64,000 nt of DNA from JACQZU01 sp041908165 (lineage in GTDB: Bacteria; Acidobacteriota; Holophagae; Holophagales; Holophagaceae): positions 70,974 to 134,973 of the forward strand of contig JAYRFV010000065.1 of NCBI GenBank assembly GCA_041908165.1, given 5' to 3'. Made by a program: the position numbers and the translations under genes. How positions within the stretch are numbered: the first letter of the stretch is position 1; each line of letters opens with the position of its first letter. The notes under the pieces were generated by a model. That model was given only the letters and a program-made list of their open reading frames with translations. It ran no database searches and had not been told where the DNA came from. Below are positions 1 to 9,105 of the stretch, in pieces.

Positions 1-365
1 TCCGCGAGAAGGAGAAGGTCGACCTGGTGGTGGTGCTCTCCCACCTGGGCCACGATTCCAAGGGCGAGCGCCACGACGACCTGAAGATGCCCGCCGCCGT
101 GCCCGGCATCGACGCCATCATCGGCGGCCATTCCCACACCTTCCTGGATGAGCCGGTGAAGGTGCCCACCGTCGCCGGAAGCACCCTGATCTTCCAGGTC
201 GGCTTCGGAGGCGTGAACCTGGGCCGTCTGGATTTCACCTTGGTGAAAGGCGCGGTCAAGGGTGCCAGCGGCGCCGCCCTGGGGGTCGACCGGGGCTGGG
301 ACTGCCGCTGCGGCGGCAAGGGCTGCCCGGTCTGCGCGCAGCTGCCCGCACCGGCTTTGGGCTGA
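1..365 (+). CDS. Metallophosphatase / 5'-nucleotidase-like protein, 3' end only
   Basis: The gene enters from outside the window; the frame is open from base 3 and ends at TGA 363-365. The visible 120 residues contain a GGHSHT motif, the metal-binding signature that closes the calcineurin-like metallophosphatase domain of the UshA/5'-nucleotidase family, preceded by a VLSHLGHDSKG segment typical of the same family. The protein stops about 65 residues after GGHSHT, so the large C-terminal 5'-nucleotidase domain of UshA-type enzymes is missing. In its place is a Gly/Ala-rich tail with four cysteines in about 12 residues (WDCRCGGKGCPVC), possibly a small metal site. Substrate unknown; a role in nucleotide or phosphoester hydrolysis is inferred from family. 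The N-terminus, and therefore any signal peptide, cannot be seen. Confidence 0.8.
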   Translation, partial: REKEKVDLVVVLSHLGHDSKGERHDDLKMPAAVPGIDAIIGGHSHTFLDEPVKVPTVAGSTLIFQVGFGGVNLGRLDFTLVKGAVKGASGAALGVDRGWDCRCGGKGCPVCAQLPAPALG

Positions 366-367
366 AC

Positions 368-387
368 CCGCGGCGGGCCCGCCGCGG
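368..387 (+). terminator. GC-rich hairpin after metallophosphatase gene
   Basis: A perfect 20-base palindrome begins 3 bases after the stop codon of the first gene, giving an 8-9 bp GC-only stem. The following bases (CTGTTGATC) hold only a weak T-tract, so termination is plausible but not certain. Confidence 0.5.
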
Positions 388-448
388 CTGTTGATCCCGG
401 CTTCCACGCATGGGAGCCTGGAAGCCGACACCCTGATCTGGAGCAGCC

Positions 449-2674
<2,226 letters not shown>

Positions 2675-2691
2675 CTGCGGATCCAGCGGAT

Positions 2692-3636
2692 TCAAGGGCC
2701 CGCCATCGCGGGCCCTGTTCCATGCTGCCGCGGCTGCCAGCGGGCCAGCCGGGAGGCGGCCCAGGCGCCCCATCCGCCCGCCAGCCGGCTGCTGGCTTCG
2801 CAGTGGCCGGCGCCGGGCACCACCGTCAGGTCGGGCACGCCCAGGGCAAGGACGCCGGCCACGGGCGTATCGCGGTCGGCCCCGCCGGTGACCACCGCCA
2901 GCGGGGTCCGCAGGCCCCGCGCCGCCCTCCGCGGTGAGACCGCCGCCGGGTCGAACCGGGCGAGCCGGCCGGCCCGGCCCAGGGCCAGCCATTCCGCGGG
3001 CCGCGCCAGGACCTCGAAGGGTCCGAGCGTTCCCCGGAGGTGGTCACGGGTGGCCGCCTGCAGGTCCTCGAAGGGGCACTCGAGCAGGGCGCCCCCCAGC
3101 GGGCCGCCGTCGCGCTCCAGGTCCTCGAGGGCGAGCAGCGCCACGGCCGCGCCCATGCTCCACCCGGCCAGGATGATGCGGCCACGCTGGACACCTTCGG
3201 CCTGGAGGTCCTTCACCACTGCGGCCACATCCTGGCGCTCCCAGCCACCCAGGGTGCAGGCGGCGGCGGGATCGCGGTCGCGGCCCCGGAAGCTGAAGCC
3301 CACCGCGTCCCAGTCGGCCAGCTCGGCGGCGCGGCCCAGGGTGCCCCAGGCGTCGTCGCCGAAGCCGTGGAGGTAGATGACGACACCCCGCGATCCCGTC
3401 CGCTGCAGCCTCCAGACCTCCAGCGGGCGGCCCTCGCCGCCGAGCACCCGGACCTGTTTCCAGAGGGCCCCGCCCGAGGCCAGCCGCGCCCGGATCGCGG
3501 CGCGTTCGGTTTCGGTCCGAGCCGGCACGGGCCCCGCAAGCAGCAGCGGCGGCAGCAGCCAGTATCCGGCCACCAGGGTGGCCAGGATCCAGAGGACCAG
3601 GGCCAGCACGGCGACGAGCAGGGAACGGCGGCGCAT
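2692..3636 (-). CDS. Membrane-anchored alpha/beta hydrolase
   Basis: 314 residues. An arginine-rich start followed by about 25 hydrophobic residues forms a single N-terminal membrane anchor or uncleaved signal. The hydrolase core carries the nucleophile elbow GWSMGAA near residue 160, a candidate acid in GGADRDTP near 255 and a catalytic histidine in GAGHCEA near 280, plus the HGFGDDAWG oxyanion segment. This resembles the BEM46/YqiA-like group of serine hydrolases; substrate cannot be predicted. It lies 30 bases downstream of the Ser/Thr kinase gene on the same strand and is probably co-transcribed with it. A hairpin overlaps its start codon (3636-3653) and its stop codon lies next to a terminator stem. 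Confidence 0.8.
   Translation of the reverse strand: MRRRSLLVAVLALVLWILATLVAGYWLLPPLLLAGPVPARTETERAAIRARLASGGALWKQVRVLGGEGRPLEVWRLQRTGSRGVVIYLHGFGDDAWGTLGRAAELADWDAVGFSFRGRDRDPAAACTLGGWERQDVAAVVKDLQAEGVQRGRIILAGWSMGAAVALLALEDLERDGGPLGGALLECPFEDLQAATRDHLRGTLGPFEVLARPAEWLALGRAGRLARFDPAAVSPRRAARGLRTPLAVVTGGADRDTPVAGVLALGVPDLTVVPGAGHCEASSRLAGGWGAWAASRLARWQPRQHGTGPAMAGP
2696..2715. terminator. Bidirectional hairpin between icd and the hydrolase
   Basis: Eight-base-pair stem (GGGCCCGC with GCGGGCCC) and a CATC loop. It lies between two convergent genes and encodes the last residues of the hydrolase on the minus strand, whose stop is at 2692-2694. Only short T-runs flank it. Confidence 0.6.
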
Positions 3637-3653
3637 GCCCCGGCTACGGGGCA
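3636..3653 (-). promoter_or_regulatory. Hairpin overlapping the hydrolase start codon
   Basis: On the minus strand, TGCCCC and GGGGCA are separated by six bases; the last base pairs include the start of the hydrolase ATG and its only Shine-Dalgarno-like bases. Located in the 30-base gap after the upstream kinase gene, it could reduce hydrolase translation or partly terminate the kinase transcript. No experimental support is visible. Confidence 0.35.
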
Positions 3654-3666
3654 GCCGCCGAGCCGG

Positions 3667-5586
3667 TTAGAGCTTGATCTTTTGCCTTCCGTCGGCCTTG
3701 ATGTCGACCGGCACCTTTGTGGCCTTGTGGGCGAAGCCGATGATGTGGGGGCCCTTGGTGACTGTGATGGAGCCCTGGCCATTGCTTTCGACGTCGGTGG
3801 GCAGGCCGTCGATGGTGACCATGTCGGAGGTGGGGAATGTATCGACCACGATCTTCACCAGGCCCGGCAGGGTGATCGTGTGCGGCTGCCCCGCCAGGAT
3901 CTGCACGGTGTGGGTGGCCTTGTAGAAGACCTTGGGGGCGCTCAGCTCGACCTTGTACTTGCCGGGCGGCAGGGTGTGCTGGCTGGAGGTCGACAGCTCG
4001 CCGAGATCCTTGCCGTCGATCCGGGCGCGCACGGAAAAGGCCCCGGCGACCCGCAGGATCCCTTCGCTGCGGGCGTCGATGACCTGCTGCTTCTCGCCTT
4101 CCTCCGCCAGCCGGAAGATCTGCCCTTCCGGGGTCTCGCCGATGTCGAAGTCGCGGACGAAGCCCTGCTTCCCGAGGCTGAGGGTGAACTTCGCCTTCTT
4201 CCCCTCGTTCCACTTGACCTTCATCGGCGTGGTGCCGAGCACGGTCCCGTCCACGTTGATGCTGGCCCCCTCGGGGATCGAGGTCACCAGGATCTCGCGG
4301 ATCACCGGTTTCAGTTCCAGCACCGGCGGCAGCGGACGGCCTGGGTCGAAGGTCAGTTCCTGCTTCTCGAAGCCCTTTCGCTCGATCCTCAGCCGGGCGC
4401 CCGGCCTGAGCTGCACCGTGGTCGGGCTGAGCGACTCCTGCAGCCTGCCATCGACGAACACCTTCGCCTGCTCGGGCCGCGTGACCACCTGGAGGCTCTC
4501 CCCGCCCCGGCCCTTCAGGAACAGCCAGGCACCGCCGCCGCCCACCGCCAGCATCGCAGCGGCGGCGATCATCAGCGGGGCGCGGCCCCGCCGTGGCTCC
4601 GGCAGCCCCACCGCGGTCTCCTCGTGGGCCCGGTTGAGCACCGGCGCCGCCAGGACGGGCGCGGCCTGCCCTGGCGCGGCCAGCCCTGGCTCGGTCCCGG
4701 GCAGGTGCAGGATCCCCAGCAGTTCCCGTCGGTCGTCCTTGCCGATCTCGCTGGTGACGTCCATGAGGTCCCGGACGAAGGCGATGCAGGTGGGGTAGCG
4801 GTCCGCGGGCAGCTTCGACAGCACTTTCCCGAACACCCGCTTCCAGCCGTCCGGAACGACGCCGAGCACCGGCGGCACGATCTCCACCGGCGGCTCGTTG
4901 ACGATGCGGTAGAGGATGGTGTTGATGGAATTGCCCGGGAAGGGCGACTGGCCGGAGAGGATCTCGAAGGCCATCACCCCGAAGCTGAAGATGTCGGAGC
5001 GGTTGTCCACCGTGCCTTCGCGGATCTGCTCGGGGCTGGCGTAGCTGGGGGTGCCCAGGAAGGTCCCGGTCTGGGTGAGGCTGGCGTCCTCGCGCTTGGC
5101 GATGCCGAAGTCCATCAGCTTGGGGCGCCCGTCCTCGGTGATCATCACGTTGCCGGGCTTGACGTCCCGGTGGATCACGCCGAACTGGTGGGCGTGGTCG
5201 AGGGCCTCCGCGACCCCGGCGATGATCCGGAGCTTCTCCTGGAGCCCGAGCGCCTGGTTGGCCTTCACCAGGACGTCGAGGGGCCGCCCGGGCACGTACT
5301 CCATGGCCAGGAAGGGGCCCAGTTCGCTTTCGCCGACGTCGTAGATGGTCACGATCCCCGGATGGTTGAGCAGGCCGGACACTTCCGCCTCGCGCTGGAA
5401 GCGGGCCAGGCACTCCACCCGGTCCGCCTCGTTGCGGAGGGTGTCCATGCGCATGGTCTTGACCGCCACCTTGCGCTTGATCCTCGGGTCCTCCGCCAGC
5501 CAGACATTGCCCATGGCGCCCCCGCCCAGGAGGCGCTTGACCTCGTAGCGGCCGATGGAGGCCGGGAGGTTTTCGGGTTCAGCCAT
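3667..5586 (-). CDS. Membrane Ser/Thr protein kinase with PEGA repeats
   Basis: 639 residues. An N-terminal Hanks-type kinase domain (about 13-275) has the glycine loop GGGAMGNV, lysine K43 in AVKTM, the catalytic loop HRDVKPGN near 138, DFGIAK near 156 and the GTPSYASPEQ activation segment, so all catalytic residues are present. A proline/alanine linker leads to one transmembrane helix around 338-358. The C-terminal half (about 365-639) contains at least three PEGA-type beta units (RPEQAKVFVDG, IPEGASINVDG, PTSDMVTIDG), which are expected outside the cytoplasmic membrane. The layout is that of a PknB-like receptor kinase sensing an envelope signal; its ligand and substrates are unknown. It is divergent from the glycosyltransferase and leads into the hydrolase. 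Confidence 0.9.
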   Translation of the reverse strand: MAEPENLPASIGRYEVKRLLGGGAMGNVWLAEDPRIKRKVAVKTMRMDTLRNEADRVECLARFQREAEVSGLLNHPGIVTIYDVGESELGPFLAMEYVPGRPLDVLVKANQALGLQEKLRIIAGVAEALDHAHQFGVIHRDVKPGNVMITEDGRPKLMDFGIAKREDASLTQTGTFLGTPSYASPEQIREGTVDNRSDIFSFGVMAFEILSGQSPFPGNSINTILYRIVNEPPVEIVPPVLGVVPDGWKRVFGKVLSKLPADRYPTCIAFVRDLMDVTSEIGKDDRRELLGILHLPGTEPGLAAPGQAAPVLAAPVLNRAHEETAVGLPEPRRGRAPLMIAAAAMLAVGGGGAWLFLKGRGGESLQVVTRPEQAKVFVDGRLQESLSPTTVQLRPGARLRIERKGFEKQELTFDPGRPLPPVLELKPVIREILVTSIPEGASINVDGTVLGTTPMKVKWNEGKKAKFTLSLGKQGFVRDFDIGETPEGQIFRLAEEGEKQQVIDARSEGILRVAGAFSVRARIDGKDLGELSTSSQHTLPPGKYKVELSAPKVFYKATHTVQILAGQPHTITLPGLVKIVVDTFPTSDMVTIDGLPTDVESNGQGSITVTKGPHIIGFAHKATKVPVDIKADGRQKIKL

Positions 5587-5620
5587 GGGATCCGCCGTCG
5601 AGCATCGAAGTCACAAGTAC

Positions 5621-5680
5621 GATTTGTCGCCTGGAAAACCATTAAAATCAATGGATTTTCCTGGCATTTGCGACAAAATC
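5621..5680. repeat. Nested imperfect palindrome in the divergent promoter region
   Basis: Between the kinase and the glycosyltransferase lies an AT-rich stretch with three nested arms: TTTGTCGC (5623-5630) with GCGACAAA (5670-5677), GGAAAA (5633-5638) with TTTTCC (5656-5661), and CCATT (5639-5643) with AATGG (5650-5654). It includes TAAAAT at 5643-5648, a fair -10 candidate for the plus strand. It may be an operator for a dimeric regulator or a transcribed hairpin. Confidence 0.5.
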
Positions 5681-5726
5681 AGGAAGCGCGTGCCCAGCCG
5701 GCAAGCGGAGCGAGGTCCAATCGGCC

Positions 5727-7250
5727 ATGGAAATCCTGAAGACGACCATTCTAGTCGCCTATTTCTCGATCCTGACCATCCTCAGCGTGTACGGCGCGCA
5801 CCGCCTGTACATGCTGCTGCTCTACTTCCGGCACAAGAAGGAGACCCCGCAGCCCCTCGGCGGCCCGGACTACCGTCCGCACGTCACCGTGCAGCTGGCG
5901 GTCTTCAACGAGATGAACGTCATCGAGCGGCTGATGGACTACGTGGTCGGCATGCGCTGGCCCAGGGAGAAGCTGGAGATCCAGCTGCTGGACGACTCCA
6001 CCGACGAGACCATCAAGGTGGCCCAGGCCGTCTGCGACAAGTACCGGGCGCTGGGCTACGACATCTCCTACATCCACCGCACCGACCGCACCGGCTACAA
6101 GGCGGGCGCCCTGGACAACGGCCTCAAGGTGGCGAAGGGCGAACTGGTGGCGATGTTCGACGCCGACTTCCTGCCCACCCCGGACTTCCTCGAGCTGGCC
6201 GTGCCGCACTTCGCCGACGGCAAGGTGGCGTTCGTGCAGGGCTGCTGGGACCACCTCAACCGCGACTTCTCCCTGCTGACCCAGGTGCAGGCGATCCTGC
6301 TCGACGGCCACTTCATCTTCGAGCACACCGCCCGCCACCGCTCCAAGGCCTTCTTCAACTTCAGCGGCACCGCCGGGATGTGGCGGGTCTCCGCCATCGC
6401 CGACGCCGGCGGCTGGGAGCACGACACCATCACCGAGGACGCCGACCTGTCCTACCGCGCCCAGCTCAAGGGCTGGAAGGGCGTGTACCTCAAGGACCTG
6501 GTGGTGCCGGCCGAACTGCCGGTCGAGGTCAACGCCTTCAAGAGCCAGCAGCACCGCTGGGCCAAGGGCAATGCCCAGGTCATCCGCAAGCTCATGCTCA
6601 CCATCTGGAAGAGCAAGGAGAGCCTGCACACCAAGCTCGAGTGCTGGTTCCACCTGACCGCGAACTGCAACTACATGCTGATGGTGGTGCTGGCGGTGAT
6701 CATGGTGCCGAGCATGATCATCCGCGCCGGCACCCCCTGGTACATCCTGCTGGCCACCGACGGCCCCTTCTTCCTCCTCAATGCGGTGAGCGTCGGCCTT
6801 TACTTCGGCCTCTCCCAGAAGGAGGTCAAGAACAACAGGAACTGGACCAAGCGGCTCAAGTACATCCCCGGCCTCATGGGCCTCGGCATCGGCCTCGCCC
6901 TCAACCAGGCCAAGGCCGTGCTGGAGGGGTTCTTCACCGACGACAAGGAGTTCAAGCGCACCCCCAAGCTCGGTGTCGACGAGAACGGCCAGGCCATGCA
7001 CAAGCGCGCCTACAAGGTGCCCAAGAGCCTGGTCACCTTCCTCGAACTGGGCTTCGCCATCTACTACCTGGCGGCGGTCATCGTCGCCATCTACATCCGC
7101 AAGTGGGCCAGCGTCCCCTTCCTGTGGCTGTTCTTCAGCGGCTTCGCCTACATCAGCCTGTTCAGCCTGATGGACATGAAGATCTTCCGCCGGCTGGCGA
7201 TGGAGGAACTGGACGACAACAGCGCCGAGGCCTCGCACCTGGTGCAGTAG
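5727..7250 (+). CDS. Family 2 glycosyltransferase, membrane-bound and processive
   Basis: 507 residues. One N-terminal membrane helix (about 3-25), a cytosolic GT2 domain and four or five C-terminal helices (about 305-350, 435-490). The processive-synthase signature D, DxD, TED, QxxRW is complete: LLDDSTDET near 90, MFDADFLP near 145, TEDADLSYR near 237 and QQHRWAKG near 272. This is the cellulose-synthase-like, glucosylceramide-synthase-like layout, so it should polymerise or transfer a hexose from a nucleotide sugar at the inner membrane. There is no adjacent PilZ, BcsB or glycosyl hydrolase gene, so the product is unknown. The start is preceded by GCGAGG. It ends just before a strong terminator and appears monocistronic. 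Confidence 0.88.
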   Translation: MEILKTTILVAYFSILTILSVYGAHRLYMLLLYFRHKKETPQPLGGPDYRPHVTVQLAVFNEMNVIERLMDYVVGMRWPREKLEIQLLDDSTDETIKVAQAVCDKYRALGYDISYIHRTDRTGYKAGALDNGLKVAKGELVAMFDADFLPTPDFLELAVPHFADGKVAFVQGCWDHLNRDFSLLTQVQAILLDGHFIFEHTARHRSKAFFNFSGTAGMWRVSAIADAGGWEHDTITEDADLSYRAQLKGWKGVYLKDLVVPAELPVEVNAFKSQQHRWAKGNAQVIRKLMLTIWKSKESLHTKLECWFHLTANCNYMLMVVLAVIMVPSMIIRAGTPWYILLATDGPFFLLNAVSVGLYFGLSQKEVKNNRNWTKRLKYIPGLMGLGIGLALNQAKAVLEGFFTDDKEFKRTPKLGVDENGQAMHKRAYKVPKSLVTFLELGFAIYYLAAVIVAIYIRKWASVPFLWLFFSGFAYISLFSLMDMKIFRRLAMEELDDNSAEASHLVQ

Positions 7251-7270
7251 CCCGGCTGGAGAAACTGGGA

Positions 7271-7298
7271 GCGGCGGCGCAGGCCGCCGCTTTTTTTT
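7271..7298 (+). terminator. Strong intrinsic terminator after the glycosyltransferase
   Basis: An 8-bp GC stem (7271-7278 with 7283-7290) with a GCAG loop is followed directly by eight T residues. It is the most canonical terminator in the window. Confidence 0.93.
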
Positions 7299-7378
7299 CG
7301 CGAACGCTCGGGGGTGCGGAGCAGGAAGCCGTCCCGACCTCGTTGATTGTTTTTGATCTTTTTATTGTTTTCAGGTTG

Positions 7379-7388
7379 CGTTTCGATC
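7379..7388. promoter_or_regulatory. Candidate operator upstream of the DeoR-type regulator
   Basis: CGTTTCGATC, 31 bases before the regulator's ATG, is the exact reverse complement of GATCGAAACG at 8225-8234 upstream of the outer-membrane operon. TTCG/CGAA cores are typical of GlpR/DeoR operators. It lies at the edge of an AT-rich stretch (7341-7385) that probably holds the promoter. Confidence 0.45.
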
Positions 7389-7419
7389 ATGCTTCCAGGC
7401 AACCGGAACGGATCCAAGC

Positions 7420-8181
7420 ATGCGCCAAGAGGAACGCTACAGCCTGATCCTGGAGCGGCTCGCCGAAAAAGGCTCCGTGGGCGTGAATGAGCTGTCCGCC
7501 GAGTTGAGGGTCTCGGTGGCCTCCATCCGCCGCGACCTGCAGCAGCTGGACGACCAGCACCTGCTGACCCGGACCCACGGCGGGGCGGTCGCCCTGAACA
7601 TGGTGTACGAATTGCCCCTCCGGTACCGGGGCGGGCAGCACAAGGAGGCCAAGCGGCGGATCGCGCTGGCCGCCGCCGAGCGCGTGGGCGCCGGCGTCAG
7701 TTCGGTCGGGCTGACCGGTGGCACGACCACCACCGAGGTCGCCCGCGCCCTGATGGAGCGCGCCGGGCTGACCATCATCACCAACGCGCTCAACATCGCC
7801 TCCGAGCTGGCCCTGCGCCCCAACCTGAAGCTGATCGTCACCGGCGGCTGGGCCCGGGCCGAATCCTACGAACTGGTCGGGCCGATGGCGGACGCCAGCT
7901 TCAGCGGGCTCAACCTCGACCTGGCCATCGTCGGCGTCGACGGCATCAGCGCCCAGGGCGGCATCACCACCCACGACGTGGTCGAGGCCCACACCAACCG
8001 GGCCATGATCGACCGCGCGCGCAAGGTGATCGTGGTGGCCGACGGCTCCAAGGTCGGCCGCACCGCCTTCGCCCACATCGGGCCCCTGGCCGTCCTCGGC
8101 GAGCTGATCACCGACACCACCGCCCGGGCCGCCGAACTCGAGCGGCTCCGCGAATCCGGACTCACGGTCACCCTGGTCTAG
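7420..8181 (+). CDS. DeoR/GlpR-family transcriptional regulator
   Basis: 253 residues, normal for the family. Residues 1-55 form the DeoR winged helix-turn-helix, with the family-typical RQEERYSLILERL start, the VSVASIRRDLQQLDD recognition helix and the RTHGGAV end. Residues 75-235 are the DeoRC sugar-phosphate-binding domain, with GLTGGTTTTEVAR as the phosphate-binding loop and the VVADGSKVGR segment near the end. Such proteins usually repress uptake or catabolic genes and release DNA on binding a phosphorylated sugar. The gene directly precedes the barrel-receptor-barrel unit on the same strand and is the obvious candidate to control it. The effector is unknown. Shared CGAAACG boxes upstream of both units fit autoregulation plus target control. 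Confidence 0.93.
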   Translation: MRQEERYSLILERLAEKGSVGVNELSAELRVSVASIRRDLQQLDDQHLLTRTHGGAVALNMVYELPLRYRGGQHKEAKRRIALAAAERVGAGVSSVGLTGGTTTTEVARALMERAGLTIITNALNIASELALRPNLKLIVTGGWARAESYELVGPMADASFSGLNLDLAIVGVDGISAQGGITTHDVVEAHTNRAMIDRARKVIVVADGSKVGRTAFAHIGPLAVLGELITDTTARAAELERLRESGLTVTLV

Positions 8182-8198
8182 CCATGACGACGCCGCTC

Positions 8199-8322
8199 CG
8201 AAACGTGCAGCCTGAACCGGCCCTGATCGAAACGGGCAGCGAACGTGTCCAGTCAGGACGTGAAACCCGCCCTGACCCCGCATTCGGAGCCATCCAGCCG
8301 ACGTTCGACCGGAATCTCGAAC
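8199..8322 (+). promoter_or_regulatory. Control region of the outer-membrane operon with repeated CGAA boxes
   Basis: The 219-base gap between the regulator and the first barrel gene contains CGAAACG at 8199-8205 and 8228-8234, CGAACG at 8240-8245, and a perfect inverted repeat GTTCGA (8303-8308), eight bases, TCGAAC (8317-8322). The GATCGAAACG at 8225-8234 matches the candidate operator before the regulator. A T-rich run follows at 8332-8342. Promoter hexamers were not confidently placed. Confidence 0.45.
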
Positions 8323-8400
8323 CGATTCTGGATTTTTTTGATTGATCCCCCGGGCGGAACCTCGCCCCCCGCCCCAGCCCCCTTCCCCCAGGAGTCCCCC

Positions 8401-9081
8401 ATGCCCAGGTCCCTCCTTCTGCGACTCGCGGCGCTGGTCCTCGCGACCGGCCCCCTCCTGACGGCCCAGGAGGCCGTCTCCTACACCTTCAAGCTGGCCG
8501 GCGGCCCGGCCACGGGCGGCCTGAAGAATCCGCTCGGCAACGCCGGATTCACCTTCGGCGCCGACCTCGAGGCGGCCTTCCGCCTGGGCTCCGGCGCCCA
8601 GCTGGTGGCCGGGCTCGGATGGCGCGCCTTCCCCGGCGATTTCACGGTGGTGAGTTCCATCCCCTTCACCTACGCCGCCACCGGCGTGAACCCGACCATC
8701 TACGAGAGCCGGGTGCGCAAGCCGGAGGCCCAGGGCTGGCAGCTGACCGGCCTGTACCGGAGCCCGCTGCCGGTCTGGACCGGCGCCTACTGGCAGGCCG
8801 GCCTGCGCATCGGCTCCAACCGGCTCACGGAAACCGACACCGGGACGCAGCTGGTCACCGACGGCCGCGCCAGCACCGTGTCCGGCAACGTCCTCGCGGT
8901 CAACACCATCGCCGTCCAGCGCACCAGCACCACGCTCTCGGCCGGGGCCATGGCCGGGGCCGGCTACGCCTTCGGGGACTTCACCCTCGAGCTGAACCTC
9001 TGGACGGCCTCGGTCGAGAGCGCCGTCCTCGGCAAGCACAGCGGCCTGGTGTCCGAACTCGCCTTCGGCTTCCGCTTCTAA
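8401..9081 (+). CDS. Predicted outer-membrane beta-barrel protein
   Basis: 226 residues from the ATG preceded by AGGAG, which is preferred over upstream in-frame starts because it opens a clear signal peptide (residues 1-22, cleavage after LLTAQ). The mature protein has alternating hydrophobic strands, glycine-rich turns and a C-terminal phenylalanine (FGFRF), the usual outer-membrane barrel ending. About eight strands would fit the length. It is the first gene of a three-gene unit with the TonB-dependent receptor, 24 bases upstream of it. No specific family was recognised. A role as small porin or accessory barrel for the receptor is inferred from position only. Confidence 0.72.
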   Translation: MPRSLLLRLAALVLATGPLLTAQEAVSYTFKLAGGPATGGLKNPLGNAGFTFGADLEAAFRLGSGAQLVAGLGWRAFPGDFTVVSSIPFTYAATGVNPTIYESRVRKPEAQGWQLTGLYRSPLPVWTGAYWQAGLRIGSNRLTETDTGTQLVTDGRASTVSGNVLAVNTIAVQRTSTTLSAGAMAGAGYAFGDFTLELNLWTASVESAVLGKHSGLVSELAFGFRF

Positions 9082-9105
9082 CCGGATTCGGCTACCGGAG
9101 ATCCC

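Noticed and set aside
3040..5739. 899-codon plus-strand frame opposite the PEGA kinase and hydrolase
   Set aside because: It is antisense to two well-supported genes and has no recognisable protein features.
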